Source: Microbulbifer bruguierae (GTDB taxonomy: Bacteria > Pseudomonadota > Gammaproteobacteria > Pseudomonadales > Cellvibrionaceae). Taken from it: 64,000 nt of DNA. Positions within the stretch are counted from its first letter, which is position 1. Every line of letters starts with the position of its first letter. Made by a program: the position numbers and the translations under genes. The notes beneath the pieces are model-generated. The model was not told the origin of the DNA. It worked only from the letters and a program-made list of their open reading frames with translations, and did no database searches. The stretch is taken from NCBI RefSeq assembly GCF_029869925.1, contig NZ_CP118605.1, forward strand, positions 3,872,001-3,936,000, given 5' to 3'. Below, piece after piece: positions 1 to 9,309 of the stretch.

Positions 1-372
1 CTCGCTGTAATCCGGGTCCGCGATGACCGGATACTGGGTATTACCGTTCTCGGTGTTGTTGAAATGCTCGCTACTGATATAGGTCACGTTATCCCCTTCC
101 AGCAGGAATTCCCAGCCGTCGTAACGGGCGGAAGTCCAGGTGGCGCGGCTGCGCAGGGTGCCGGCAGTGGCGTGGTGGGGAAAGCCTTTCTCCTGCACAT
201 GTTCATAGCGGGGGCGAAAGTTCAGGTCGAAGGTACTGTTACGAATCATGTCGCCGGGCATCTGGGCAATATTTTCATCGGCGTGGGCCTGAGATATGGC
301 CGCAGGCGTCAGCACGGCAGTGGCAGCAGTGTGCACCAGAGCCGTAAATATCTTGTATGAACGGAAAGACAT
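1..372 (-). CDS. Outer-membrane porin, alginate-export-like, partial
   Basis: The first 124 codons of a minus-strand gene that leaves the window at base 1. The N-terminus is a Sec-type signal peptide: a short basic start, a hydrophobic Ala-rich stretch, and a probable cleavage near the ISQAHA segment. The mature part contains FDLNFRPRYEHV, then a Leu-Arg-Ser-Arg-Ala-Thr-Trp strand, then GWEFLLEGDN. Alternating strands of this kind are typical of the alginate-export / OprD-like beta-barrel family, whose members let carbohydrates or other small solutes cross the outer membrane. The start ATG (372-370) has a GGGAG-type ribosome site about 8 bases upstream. A terminator-like hairpin pointing into the gene lies just upstream (400-436). 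The family call rests on the N-terminal quarter only; the substrate cannot be told. Confidence 0.6.
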   Translation of the reverse strand, partial: MSFRSYKIFTALVHTAATAVLTPAAISQAHADENIAQMPGDMIRNSTFDLNFRPRYEHVQEKGFPHHATAGTLRSRATWTSARYDGWEFLLEGDNVTYISSEHFNNTENGNTQYPVIADPDYSE

Positions 373-399
373 GAGTTACTCCCGGAGGTTTCCGCGGGC

Positions 400-436
400 A
401 AAAAAAAGCCCGGCGGCACTGATTGTGCTGCCGGGC
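400..436 (-). terminator. Terminator-like hairpin in the leader of the porin gene
   Basis: A 12-bp stem (bases 408-419 pair with 425-436, one G-U) with a 5-nt loop is followed, on the minus strand only, by eight U residues (407-400). It ends 28 bases before the porin start. No minus-strand gene lies upstream of it, because mobA is on the plus strand, so it is not the end of a neighbouring operon. It is better explained as an attenuator, or as the end of a short leader transcript. Confidence 0.7.
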
Positions 437-732
437 CTCTTTGCCTGTAGCAATTAAACAATCAAAACTCGTACCAATTGCTTCAAATCTAGTAGATGTG
501 CGTACAGGTGGAGGTTCAGTGGCGAGGTCGGCGGCCCTGCGGCAGTTGTTTGCCCTTTTAGTGTGCATCGTAGAGTTGGGGTGCGCTCGAGTGGTGCGCG
601 AATGAAGGGTGTGCACCTCATTGGTACCGCCCGCTTGTGCCCGAGCATAAATGTGCGATGCTAGTCGTCTGTCCGATATTGGTCGCTAGCGGTTCAGGGA
701 AGAATCAGGAAGTGCCAAGGAGGAATTAAGTC
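437..732. other. Divergent intergenic region between porin and mobA
   Basis: About 300 bases separate the two divergent genes, so promoters for both must lie here. GGTGCGC occurs twice, 6 bases apart, near 578-600. The distance to mobA would allow a long leader. No recognisable protein, tRNA or riboswitch was identified. Confidence 0.4.
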
Positions 733-1353
733 ATGGAATCTACCTCAGCTAGAAATAACGAAGCGGGGCGCCGGCAACGGGGCGTCAAGCGCGCCTGCCC
801 GGTTGTATTGGCGGGGGGGCTCTCCAGTCGCATGGGTAAAGACAAGGCGCTGCTAAAATTGTCCAGTGGGGACACATTGCTCGACCGGGCCAAAAGCCTG
901 TTTCACGGCCTCAGGCCGCCGGAAGGGTTGGCATTGATGCCGGTGCTGGTGAGTGGCTCTCGCCCCGGAGGAATCCCTGATCGCACCAGTGCTGCGGGCC
1001 CACTGGGTGGTCTGTATTCGATCGCCGAACATCTGCACCAGTGGCAACTGGAGTGCGACGCGCTGCTGGTCGTGCCAGTGGATATGCCAATGTTGACTCC
1101 GGGTTTGTTGCGTCAACTGTGTGTGGCGGGGCAGACCGTGGAACAGGCGGTGTGTTTTGGAAACCAGTACCTGCCGTGCTGGTTGCCGCTAGGCGATCGT
1201 TGCCGGAATTATTTGAGGGCGGCGGCGTCTGGAGATGCCATCGCCTCCATGCGCGCCCTGTTTGGCTACCTGGGGTGTGTACAGCTACCGGAGCCAGAGG
1301 GTGATTGGCACCTGAACGTAAATCGACCGGAGGATTACCTGCGGTTGTCGTGA
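733..1353 (+). CDS. mobA: Molybdenum cofactor guanylyltransferase MobA
   Basis: MobA transfers GMP from GTP to molybdopterin-molybdenum, giving the guanine dinucleotide cofactor of DMSO-reductase-type enzymes in the cytoplasm. The nucleotide-binding signature LAGGLSSRMGKDKA is at residues 26-39, and a metal-binding VVPVDMPML segment lies near residue 115. The length (206 aa) is normal for the family. The start ATG has a strong AAGGAGG ribosome site 6 bases upstream. The gene directly downstream encodes a ModA-like molybdate-binding protein, which supports the molybdenum assignment. About 20 residues before the signature form a charged extension without a clear role. Confidence 0.9.
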   Translation: MESTSARNNEAGRRQRGVKRACPVVLAGGLSSRMGKDKALLKLSSGDTLLDRAKSLFHGLRPPEGLALMPVLVSGSRPGGIPDRTSAAGPLGGLYSIAEHLHQWQLECDALLVVPVDMPMLTPGLLRQLCVAGQTVEQAVCFGNQYLPCWLPLGDRCRNYLRAAASGDAIASMRALFGYLGCVQLPEPEGDWHLNVNRPEDYLRLS

Positions 1354-1414
1354 TCGGTGCCGTTTGCGCACTATTCGCAAAGGGATAGTGCATTTAAGAG
1401 GTACTCCCGTTCGG

Positions 1415-2281
1415 ATGGCAGAAGCTTCCCGGCGTTACATGGCTGCCTCCAGCCTCCTTCTGTTGCGTTTGCTACTGGCGATCGCACTTGTTGTTCCTGT
1501 GGGATGTGGGGTCAGGGAGCCCGCGGTACTGAAGGTGGCAGTGGATGCCGGTTTTCAGCCTGCGCTTGAGGCACTCAGACCTGGATTCGAGGCAAATTGC
1601 CGCTGCCGGTTGCAGATCACGGCTGGTGCCAGCGGAATTCTTTATGGCCAGATCCGCGCCGGAGAAGGGTTCGACCTGTTTCTCTCCGCCGACAGCGCCC
1701 GCCCAGTGCTGCTGGAGAAGGCCGGGCTCATCGTGCCATCAAGTCGCCAGATCTACGCCCGCGGCCAGCTGGCGCTGTGGGTCAGCAGACAGATTGCCAC
1801 CGACAAATCTTCCGGATACTCGGTACTTGCAGCAACACAGGCGCAGGACGATTCTGCCCTGACCCCGCGCCAGTTGATCCTGTTGCTGGGGCGGGGGCAG
1901 CACAAGCTGGTGGTCGCCGACCCGCAATTGGCTCCGGATGGCGATGCCGCGGTGAAAATGCTGAAGAAATTGCGCCTGTGGCCGTTGTTGAAGACTCGGA
2001 TGGTATATGCCGGTCACGCCGGTCATGCACAGATACTGCTGCACCAGGGTGAAGGACAGATGGGGCTGATTCCCTACGGGCAGGCTTTGGCTTCCGGTAA
2101 CAGTGGCCAGTTCATGCGTATTCCCACGTACTTTTATCCGCCAATCGAGCAACAACTGGTGATCCTGCGCAGCAGTCGCCAGCGCGCCCTCGCCATTCGC
2201 CTGCTGCAGTATCTGCATTCCGAACCGGTGCAGAAGCAGATATCCGGGCTGGGCTTTTTAGGCGTCAAACCGGCCAATTAA
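1415..2281 (+). CDS. ModA-like molybdate ABC-transporter binding protein
   Basis: A periplasmic solute-binding protein of the ModA family, expected to capture molybdate or tungstate for an ABC importer. After a hydrophobic signal segment ending in VGCG comes the typical ModA start, AVDAGFQPALEAL, then AGASGILYGQI and GEGFDLFLSAD, which form the oxyanion site in this family. The Cys may be lipidated, but Pro at -3 makes the lipobox imperfect. I chose ATG 1415 because AAGAGG lies about 12 bases upstream; a TTG at 1364 and an ATG at 1439 are alternatives. It lies 61 bases after mobA and is probably cotranscribed. No modB or modC follows, so the permease must be encoded elsewhere. Confidence 0.75.
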   Translation: MAEASRRYMAASSLLLLRLLLAIALVVPVGCGVREPAVLKVAVDAGFQPALEALRPGFEANCRCRLQITAGASGILYGQIRAGEGFDLFLSADSARPVLLEKAGLIVPSSRQIYARGQLALWVSRQIATDKSSGYSVLAATQAQDDSALTPRQLILLLGRGQHKLVVADPQLAPDGDAAVKMLKKLRLWPLLKTRMVYAGHAGHAQILLHQGEGQMGLIPYGQALASGNSGQFMRIPTYFYPPIEQQLVILRSSRQRALAIRLLQYLHSEPVQKQISGLGFLGVKPAN

Positions 2282-2816
2282 ATTAGTTTCCATTTGAATC
2301 AATAATTGGTTTTATTTGTTACCTATTCCAATACCGCATTATTTCTATTTCAAAGGGTTATTATTGGATTAAACCGTTTGGAATAGTTAATTAAATATTC
2401 CTTTATATGTACGCAGAGGGTATTTTACCTGCAGGATTATATTCTGTTGGTGTTCTGGGTGATTTGCCTGAGTGTCATTAAAGTCAGGTTAAAGGGCGTC
2501 TTTTCTGTTTCATGTGTAACGAATGTTGTTGTTTTTAAAGGATTTTTAACGGTTTTCAATAAAATTTTTTATGACCTCTGATAAGAATCCTCTATTTCCG
2601 TTGCCTATATATATTCCCTTTAATGCTTCCACCTACCGAACAGTTTTTAATTTCCCCGGGAAAATGTTTTTCTCGGGGGCGCCTGCTTTCGCTCTTATCA
2701 ACGATCACGCAGTTGCTGGAATTAAATATCCGCGGTATCTATCAGCCATCATTCAACTCCCCCAGGAGTGAGTGGGCTATATAACAACGACAATTTTATA
2801 AATGGGAGCACACACG
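2282..2816. other. AT-rich intergenic leader upstream of pntA
   Basis: About 530 bases, markedly richer in A and T than the flanking genes, separate the ModA-like gene from pntA. It contains a 9-bp inverted repeat (CTATTCCAA at 2323-2331 and TTGGAATAG at 2378-2386), several T-rich runs, and a strong hairpin at 2654-2678. A 66-codon open frame at 2571-2771 has no ribosome site and looks accidental. The region probably holds the promoter and a long 5' leader of pntAB. Confidence 0.45.
2654..2678 (+). other. Strong hairpin in the pntAB leader
   Basis: CCCCGGGAAAA (2654-2664) pairs with TTTTCTCGGGG (2668-2678) over 11 pairs, one of them G-U, with a 3-nt loop. No U run follows on either strand, so it is not a classical terminator. 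It lies about 140 bases before the pntA start. Confidence 0.5.
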
Positions 2817-4358
2817 GTGATTATTGCCATACCAAAGGAGACCGCGCAGGGCGAGGCGCGGGTCGCGGCGACGCCGGCCAGCGTAAAGCGCTTGCAGTCG
2901 CTGGGCTTTGATGTCGTCATCGAACAGGGGGCCGGTGAAGCTGCCAGCTTCCCCGATACAGAATATGAACAGGCCGGGGCCAAGCTGTGCGCCAACGCGG
3001 CGGATTGCCTGAGTCAGGCCGGAATTGTGCTGAAGGTGCAAGGTCCCAGCGACGCTGAACTGGACCTGATTCCCAGTGGCGCGACTCTGATTGCCTTCCT
3101 GAAACCCGCTCAGAACGGCGAACTGCTGCAAACGCTGGCAGACAAGAACATCAACGCGCTGGCGGTGGAGTCCATTCCGCGCATCTCCCGTGCGCAGAAA
3201 ATGGACGCTCTGAGCTCCATGGCCAATATCGCCGGTTACCGTGCGGTAATCGAGGCAGCGCACAATTTTGGCCGTTTCTTTACCGGCCAGATCACCGCTG
3301 CGGGCAAGATCCCACCGGCCAAGGTACTGGTCATCGGCGCCGGCGTCGCTGGGCTGTCCGCCATCGGTACCGCCAAGAGCATGGGCGCCATCGTGCGCGC
3401 CTTCGACACTCGCCCGGAAGTGCGCGAGCAGGTCGAGTCCATGGGGGCTGAATTCCTCACCGTGGAAATCGAGGAAGATGGCTCCGGTACTGGTGGTTAC
3501 GCCAAGCAGATGTCGAAAGAGTTTATCGACGCTGAAATGGCCCTGTTCCGTGAACAGGCCAAGGAAGTGGATATCGTCATCACCACCGCACTGATCCCCG
3601 GTAAGCCGGCACCGAAGCTGTGGCTCGCGGACATGGTGGAAACCATGGCCGACGGTTCCGTGGTTGTGGATCTGGCGGCTGAAATGGGCGGTAACTGTGA
3701 CTTTACCGAAGCGGACGAGAAAGTCGTCAAGAGCGGCGTAACCATTCTTGGTTACACCAACCTGGCGAGCCGTGCGGCCACTCAGTCTTCCACTCTCTAC
3801 GCCACCAACCTGTGTCACCTGTTGACCGACATGACGCCGGAGAAAAACGGCGAGATCGTTATCAACTTTGAAGACGAGGCCGTCCGCGGCGCCACCGTGG
3901 TGAAGGAAGGTGAAATCACCTGGCCGCCGCCCGCGCCGAAAATTTCTGCCGCCCCGCAGCAGAAGCAGCCGGAGCCTCAGATCAAGGTGGAGCCGAAGCC
4001 GGAGAAGAAAACCTCTCCGCTGTCACTGGTGGCCTTCTGGGCCGTGGCCGGTGCGCTGTTGCTGGCTCTGGGCAAATCCGCGCCGGCGGACTTCGTTGCT
4101 CACTTTACTGTGTTTGTGCTGTCGATCTTTATCGGCTGGCAGGTGATCTGGAACGTATCCCACGCCCTGCACACCCCGCTGATGAGTGTGACCAATGCCA
4201 TTTCCGGCATCGTGATCATCGGTGCCCTGTTGCAGGTTGGTGCTACCGGTTCCTTCCTGGTGACCGTAATGGCGTGCGTGGCGGTACTGTTTGCCAGTAT
4301 CAACATCTTCGGTGGTTTCTTCGTAACCCACCGTATGCTGAAAATGTTCCGTCGATAA
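2817..4358 (+). CDS. pntA: NAD(P) transhydrogenase subunit alpha
   Basis: The alpha subunit of the proton-translocating transhydrogenase, which uses the proton gradient to transfer hydride from NADH to NADP+. The soluble N-terminal part is an alanine-dehydrogenase/PNT fold with the ETRVAATP-like start and a GAGVAGLSA dinucleotide loop near residue 175. A proline- and lysine-rich linker (about 370-405) leads to four hydrophobic segments at the C-terminus. The length (513 aa) matches the single-chain proteobacterial alpha subunit. I chose GTG 2817: GGGAG ends 8 bases upstream and the resulting MIIAIPKE start aligns with known PntA. An in-frame ATG at 2802 would destroy that spacing. pntB follows 12 bases downstream. 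Confidence 0.95.
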   Translation: MIIAIPKETAQGEARVAATPASVKRLQSLGFDVVIEQGAGEAASFPDTEYEQAGAKLCANAADCLSQAGIVLKVQGPSDAELDLIPSGATLIAFLKPAQNGELLQTLADKNINALAVESIPRISRAQKMDALSSMANIAGYRAVIEAAHNFGRFFTGQITAAGKIPPAKVLVIGAGVAGLSAIGTAKSMGAIVRAFDTRPEVREQVESMGAEFLTVEIEEDGSGTGGYAKQMSKEFIDAEMALFREQAKEVDIVITTALIPGKPAPKLWLADMVETMADGSVVVDLAAEMGGNCDFTEADEKVVKSGVTILGYTNLASRAATQSSTLYATNLCHLLTDMTPEKNGEIVINFEDEAVRGATVVKEGEITWPPPAPKISAAPQQKQPEPQIKVEPKPEKKTSPLSLVAFWAVAGALLLALGKSAPADFVAHFTVFVLSIFIGWQVIWNVSHALHTPLMSVTNAISGIVIIGALLQVGATGSFLVTVMACVAVLFASINIFGGFFVTHRMLKMFRR

Positions 4359-4370
4359 GGAGAGACAGAC

Positions 4371-5768
4371 ATGAATAGTGTAATTTCTATGGCGTATCTG
4401 TTCTCCGCGGTGATGTTCATCCTGAGCCTCGGCGGACTGTCCACTCACGAGACCGCACGCCGCGGTAACTACTACGGCATGGTGGGTATGGCCGTTGCCA
4501 TTATCGCCACCGTCGCTGGTATTACCTCTGGCGCCTACCTGCCCGTTGGTATTGCCATGGGCGTGGGTGCGGTGATCGGTATTCACCTGGCGCGCAAGGT
4601 CGAAATGACCGCAATGCCGCAGCTGGTAGCCCTGCTGCACAGTTTTGTGGGCCTGGCTGCAGTTCTGATCGGCTGGGGTGGTTACCTGGATCCACGTATC
4701 AATCTCGAAGGTGCCGCGCACATCGTGCACAACTCCGAGATCTTTATCGGCGTGTTCATCGGTGCCATCACCCTGACCGGTTCCATCGTTGCCTTCGGCA
4801 AGCTGCAGGGCCTGATCTCCGGCAAACCGCTGATGCTGCCGGCGCGTCACTGGCTGAACCTGATTGCACTGGTGATCTGTGTGGTACTGGGTGCCCAGTT
4901 CATTCCCGCTGACGTGAGCAACGCCACCATCATCAGCCTGCTGGTAATGACTGGTATCGCGCTGCTGCTGGGTATCCACCTGATTGCGGCGATCGGGGGT
5001 GCCGACATGCCGGTGGTGATCTCCATGCTGAACAGCTACTCCGGTTGGGCCGCCGCGGCTACCGGTTTCATGTTGAGCAATGACCTGCTGATCGTGATCG
5101 GCGCGCTAGTAGGCTCCTCCGGTGCCATCCTCAGCTACATCATGTGTCGCGGCATGAACCGTTCCTTTATCAGTGTGATTCTGGGCGGCTTTGGCTCCGA
5201 CGGTGTAGTGGCTGGTGGCGACGGTGAAGTGGAAGGTGAAGCGGTAGCGACCACCCACGACGAGTTGGCGGATGATCTGAAGAATGCCGACAGCATCGTC
5301 ATCGTACCTGGCTTCGGTATGGCCGTTGCCCACGCCCAGCAGGCGGTGAGCGACCTCACCGACAAGCTGCGCAAGGCCGGCAAGACCGTGCGCTTCGGGA
5401 TCCACCCGGTAGCCGGCCGTTTGCCCGGACACATGAATGTACTGCTGGCGGAAGCCAACGTGCCCTACGACATCGTGCTGGAAATGGAAGAGATCAATGA
5501 CGATCTGCCGAAAACCGACCTGGTTCTGGTAATCGGCGCCAACGACACCGTTAACCCGGATGCCGTTGAGAAGCCCGGCTCTCCCATCGCCGGTATGCCG
5601 GTACTGGAAGTGTGGAAGGCGGGCAAGGTTGTGGTGCTGAAGCGCTCCATGGCTTCCGGCTATGCCGGTGTTGCCAACCCGCTGTTCTACAAGGACAACT
5701 CGCGCATGCTGTTTGGCGATGCGAAAGAGAGTCTGCAGAGCGTACTTGGCAAGCTCAATCCGGCCTGA
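4371..5768 (+). CDS. pntB: NAD(P) transhydrogenase subunit beta
   Basis: The membrane-embedded beta subunit. The first two thirds consist of about nine hydrophobic helices that carry the proton path. The C-terminal domain (from about residue 285) binds NADP(H) and contains [14 protein letters not shown] and [14 protein letters not shown], both diagnostic of the family. The length (465 aa) is normal. The ATG is preceded by AAGGAG, and the gene is in operon with pntA. A strong terminator follows 30 bases after the stop. Confidence 0.96.
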   Translation: MNSVISMAYLFSAVMFILSLGGLSTHETARRGNYYGMVGMAVAIIATVAGITSGAYLPVGIAMGVGAVIGIHLARKVEMTAMPQLVALLHSFVGLAAVLIGWGGYLDPRINLEGAAHIVHNSEIFIGVFIGAITLTGSIVAFGKLQGLISGKPLMLPARHWLNLIALVICVVLGAQFIPADVSNATIISLLVMTGIALLLGIHLIAAIGGADMPVVISMLNSYSGWAAAATGFMLSNDLLIVIGALVGSSGAILSYIMCRGMNRSFISVILGGFGSDGVVAGGDGEVEGEAVATTHDELADDLKNADSIVIVPGFGMAVAHAQQAVSDLTDKLRKAGKTVRFGIHPVAGRLPGHMNVLLAEANVPYDIVLEMEEINDDLPKTDLVLVIGANDTVNPDAVEKPGSPIAGMPVLEVWKAGKVVVLKRSMASGYAGVANPLFYKDNSRMLFGDAKESLQSVLGKLNPA

Positions 5769-5794
5769 TCGGAACGGCAATAGCCACTTTTGGC

Positions 5795-5826
5795 AAAAAA
5801 GCCCGCCAATCGGCGGGCTTTTTTTT
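5795..5826 (+). terminator. Rho-independent terminator of pntAB
   Basis: GCCCGCC (5801-5807) and GGCGGGC (5812-5818) form a 7-bp stem with a 4-nt loop, followed by eight T. A run of six A precedes the stem, so it can also stop transcription from the other strand. Confidence 0.9.
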
Positions 5827-5972
5827 GGGGCGGTATTTGGACTTTGGGATTTCCGTATCTGACCGTATTTCTCGTCCGTCACCATTTGTCACCGTTTCTC
5901 TCTGGTGTCGCCCGCTGGCCAGACCGGTGGTACCCTTGTCCGCCAGAGCAACAAGGATAAAAAGATAACGTC

Positions 5973-7946
5973 ATGCAACTGGTAACTGGTCTTTCAGCCC
6001 ACTCTGTTCGCGTTCTGCGCACTTCCCTCTGTGCCCTCAGCCTGTCGATCCTGGCCGCCTGTGGTGGCGGTGGTTCCGGTGGTGGCGATGACGGCAACAA
6101 TCCGCCAATTTCCCAGCGGGACAGGCTCACGCTGAGCGGCGATAGCACGGCCGAAATCGGTGATTCCGTCGGTGTGGTCGCGACGCTGTCTGCTCAGGGC
6201 TACACCCGCTTTGAATGGGAACAGCTGGCGGGACCGAGCCTGGGAGATCTGGCTGGCAACGGCACGGGGGGTATCAGCTTTGATGTCCGGACCTCCGGTA
6301 ATTACAGCTTCCGACTTACGGCCAGTGACCGCAATGGCAACAGTGTGCAGGATACTTTCGATATTTCGGTGTCGCCTGACAGTAACAATGGCCAGGTCCA
6401 GTTGCGGGCCGACCGGGCGGTGAGTGAGGGGGCCGAATTTTCCCTGCGGCTGAATGCCACCAGCTATAACGGATCGGTGAATTCCTGGCATTTTGAGCAA
6501 CTGTCCGGCCCATCCGCATCGATGGAGGAAGATGATTCCGAACAGCCGGTATTGTTTGTCACCGCGCCTCAAGTCACTGGCGACCAGGTACTGACCTTTA
6601 AGGCCACCCTGGAAACTTCAGCCGGCTCATACTCCGATATCGCCTACGTGGTGGTACAGGATCGCCCGGAGGTGACCAGTGAATATTTCTGCCTGGGGGA
6701 TGGTGACTACTGCGGGACCACCGCAGCGCTGAACAATGTTTACAGTTATCGCGCCGACAGCCCTTACCGCGACTATCTGGCGGATTGCGTTTATTCCAAC
6801 CAGCTGGGTGATGACTCCCTGTGTACTCTTGAGAAGCTGCCGGTGATCGGTATGCAGAGCGGTGCGCCCACCGTGGACCAGATCATGGACCATGTACTGG
6901 TCTCCCACGACTGGATGGGCGCGCGGTTTGAGCAATTCCTGAACGAGCTGGATCCCCATGGGGACTTCGCGCGGCTGTTGCGCGCCACTACCGCAGTGGT
7001 GATTTCCAGCGATATACGCCCTTCCTTTTACTGGTCGCTCACCGGTGCCATCTATCTTGATCCGGACAGCCTGTGGCTTTCGCCGAAAGAGCGGGATGTG
7101 ATTAACGAACAGCCGGATTACCGCAGTGGCTTCGGCTCTGATCTGAATTTCGTTACCCCCTGGCGCTACGTCAAGAACAACAACTATGTGTTCTATGGCT
7201 ACCCGGTTTCCCAGCGTGAAAATCGCCCGCTGCGCGAAATCGAAGCGGATCTCGGCTCCCTGTTGTATCACGAACTGGCCCACGCCAATGACGCCATGTC
7301 CCCGGCAAAAATCAATGCTGGGCTCGACAGCAGTGATATTTTCTTCAATCAGGCCCAGAGCGGCGCTGTTGTGAACGAGTCGGTGAGAGCGGTGAACACG
7401 CCGCAATCATCGGAGCTGTTTGCCCTGGCGGATGTCCGCTACCGCGGCGTAGAGGCGAGCGCGCTGCAGCGGCTGTACGACGCAGGGGATATTGCCGGGT
7501 TCTTTTTCCCGGATAGCGCCAGCGATTTCTACAGCTACACCACACCGTGGGAAGACACCGCGATGCTGTTTGAAGAGGTCATGATGAGCATGCGCTATGG
7601 CATCCAGCGGGATATCGCCGTGACCAATTCACCTTTTTCTCCGAGGTCCGGAGATGATTACGTCGTTGCCCAAGGGCAGCGTGGCCGCATAGGGTCGACA
7701 AATATCCGTGCCCGCGCCACCACGGCGGTGCAGGGATTGTTGCCGGAAGCCTGGGCCGAGGCCCATGCGCACCTGAATTCCATTACGCCAGTGGCCATGT
7801 GCGTAGGTGAGGGCTGGAACCAGAATCTGACCCCGGCCTGCGCGGGTCAATCCGGCGTATTGCGCTATGCGGCACCTGAGCCAAGCCGGGCCGCTCCCAT
7901 GCCCACAGACCGCCCGCGGAGCTTTATTCCACCCACCCGTTTTTAA
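5973..7946 (+). CDS. Large surface lipoprotein with PKD/Ig-like domains and an HExxH motif
   Basis: The N-terminus is a lipoprotein signal ending in LAAC, followed by a Gly/Asp/Asn linker typical of exported lipoproteins. Residues about 50-230 contain two repeats resembling PKD/Ig-like modules, with phrases such as FEWEQLAGPS and WHFEQLSGPS followed by SFRLTASD-like strands. The C-terminal 400 residues carry LLYHELAHANDAMSP near residue 430, a zincin-like HExxH followed by further acidic and His residues, so a zinc metallopeptidase is possible. No known peptidase family was recognised. The protein is 657 aa and appears monocistronic. The ribosome site is weak: AAGGA lies about 17 bases before the ATG. 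Function is unknown beyond probable outer-membrane anchoring. Confidence 0.65.
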   Translation: MQLVTGLSAHSVRVLRTSLCALSLSILAACGGGGSGGGDDGNNPPISQRDRLTLSGDSTAEIGDSVGVVATLSAQGYTRFEWEQLAGPSLGDLAGNGTGGISFDVRTSGNYSFRLTASDRNGNSVQDTFDISVSPDSNNGQVQLRADRAVSEGAEFSLRLNATSYNGSVNSWHFEQLSGPSASMEEDDSEQPVLFVTAPQVTGDQVLTFKATLETSAGSYSDIAYVVVQDRPEVTSEYFCLGDGDYCGTTAALNNVYSYRADSPYRDYLADCVYSNQLGDDSLCTLEKLPVIGMQSGAPTVDQIMDHVLVSHDWMGARFEQFLNELDPHGDFARLLRATTAVVISSDIRPSFYWSLTGAIYLDPDSLWLSPKERDVINEQPDYRSGFGSDLNFVTPWRYVKNNNYVFYGYPVSQRENRPLREIEADLGSLLYHELAHANDAMSPAKINAGLDSSDIFFNQAQSGAVVNESVRAVNTPQSSELFALADVRYRGVEASALQRLYDAGDIAGFFFPDSASDFYSYTTPWEDTAMLFEEVMMSMRYGIQRDIAVTNSPFSPRSGDDYVVAQGQRGRIGSTNIRARATTAVQGLLPEAWAEAHAHLNSITPVAMCVGEGWNQNLTPACAGQSGVLRYAAPEPSRAAPMPTDRPRSFIPPTRF

Positions 7947-8007
7947 AATAACATTACAACGCAGTAACCCCGGCGGAGTGCCGGGGAATGGATCGACGAG
8001 AGAGGTT

Positions 8008-8817
8008 ATGCAAAAAATCAAAACATTGATGAGCGCTGGCGTGTTAATGCTGGCAAGCCACGGGACTTTGGCTGGTAACGAAACAGTGATTGGCGACGGC
8101 ACAGTGGCCGCAGAAGAAACCACCATTTTCATGGCCGGTGATTCCACCATGGCGATCAAGGAAGTTAAGGACTACCCGGAAACAGGCTGGGGCGTGCCCT
8201 TCGCATTTTTCTTCGACGACGGCATCAAGGTCGACAACCGGGCTATGAATGGCCGTAGCACCCGCACCTTTATCGAGGAAGAGCGCTGGGCCGGCATCAT
8301 GAGCGAGCTCAAAGCCGGCGATTACGTCATTATCCAGTTTGGCCACAACGATGAGTCTGAGCAGAAAAAAGATCGCTACACCACACCGGAGCAGTACAAG
8401 ATCAATCTGTCGCGCTTTATCAACGATGTGCGCAAGGCCGGCGCCGAGCCGATACTGATGTCACCGATTACCCGTCGCTACTTTGACGGCGCTAACAAGA
8501 TCAAACACACCCACCCTTACGCCCCGCTGGTGCGGGAAGTGGCGGCAAAGGAAAAGGTGGAGTTCATCGATATGGAAGTGGTGACGCGGGAGTACTTCCA
8601 GGTCATGGGTGATCGGGATTCTGCATTGCGCTTTATGCACATTGCCCCGGGGTTACACCCGAATTATCCGGTGGGGGTGCGCGACGACACGCACCTGAAC
8701 CAGCTGGGCGCACGGGAAGTGGCACAACTGGTACTGGCAGAACTGCGTAAGCGCGAGCACCCGCTCAGCAAGCGCCTGCGCAGTGCAGACCCCAAACATC
8801 TGGCGTTGAAGTACTGA
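8008..8817 (+). CDS. Exported SGNH/GDSL esterase, rhamnogalacturonan acetylesterase-like (CE12)
   Basis: A secreted carbohydrate esterase expected to remove acetyl groups from pectic or related polysaccharides. A signal peptide (about 22 residues, ending GTLA) is followed by AGDSTM (catalytic Ser block), NRAMNGRS (oxyanion Gly/Asn), FGHNDE (block III Asn) and DDTHLN (catalytic Asp-His), the four conserved blocks of the SGNH fold in the right order. The length (269 aa) fits CE12. I chose ATG 8008 because of AGAGAGG upstream and the clean signal peptide; a longer frame beginning at 7867 would overlap the preceding gene. The preceding gap carries a CCCCGGC/GCCGGGG hairpin without a U run. Confidence 0.85.
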   Translation: MQKIKTLMSAGVLMLASHGTLAGNETVIGDGTVAAEETTIFMAGDSTMAIKEVKDYPETGWGVPFAFFFDDGIKVDNRAMNGRSTRTFIEEERWAGIMSELKAGDYVIIQFGHNDESEQKKDRYTTPEQYKINLSRFINDVRKAGAEPILMSPITRRYFDGANKIKHTHPYAPLVREVAAKEKVEFIDMEVVTREYFQVMGDRDSALRFMHIAPGLHPNYPVGVRDDTHLNQLGAREVAQLVLAELRKREHPLSKRLRSADPKHLALKY

Positions 8818-8912
8818 GGGAAGACCTGAAACTGGCAGACGCTGTGAAATGGGGTGGGTAGCGAAGGTTGCCCGCCCCTGCTTGTACAGAGGCTGGGGGT
8901 AGGGCAGGCTGC

Positions 8913-9218
8913 TCAGGGGCGCAGCAGATTGGACAGGCGAGCGTTCGGTTTAGCCGCCTTGCGGAAGATCAGGGCGATTTTGCCGATTTCCTGCACCAGC
9001 TCGGATTTGCTCTGCTGGCACAGTTCGGCGATTAGTTCGTGGCGTACCTCGCGGTCATTGACCGCCAGTTTGACCTTGATCAGCTCGTGATCTTCCAGCG
9101 CTCGGTTCAGTTCTTCCAGCACCCCTTCGGTCAGCCCTTTGTCGGCTACGGTGACGATTGGCTTGAGGCTGTGGCCACGAGCGCGCAAGGCTTTTTTGCG
9201 GTCAGCGGTTAAAGGCAT
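8913..9218 (-). CDS. yhbY: Ribosome-assembly RNA-binding protein YhbY (CRM domain)
   Basis: A small (101 aa) CRM-domain RNA-binding protein that associates with pre-50S particles. The CRM signature is present: LRARGHSLKPIVTVADKGLT near the N-terminus, and a central HELIKVKLA strand. I chose the start ATG at 9218 (GGAG upstream, MPLTADRKKAL), which matches the usual family length. It is divergent from rlmE with 91 bases between starts, the same arrangement as in Escherichia coli. Confidence 0.93.
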   Translation of the reverse strand: MPLTADRKKALRARGHSLKPIVTVADKGLTEGVLEELNRALEDHELIKVKLAVNDREVRHELIAELCQQSKSELVQEIGKIALIFRKAAKPNARLSNLLRP

Positions 9219-9309
9219 ACAATACTCCATCCTTAAATTAACCCATACTCGGGTAAGCAAGCGCGTATCTGCGCGGACAACCCCAGAAATTAGCGATGTA
9301 TTGTAACTG

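Noticed and set aside
437..732. Possible molybdenum-cofactor riboswitch before mobA
   Set aside because: The gene context fits, but I could not build the conserved helices of the Moco motif from the sequence. A covariance-model search would decide.
2571..2771. A 66-codon open frame in the AT-rich region before pntA
   Set aside because: No ribosome site, no recognisable protein character, and it spans a strong hairpin. Best read as chance.
7867..8007. A longer N-terminus for the CE12 esterase
   Set aside because: It would overlap the lipoprotein gene and bury the signal peptide; ATG 8008 has its own ribosome site.
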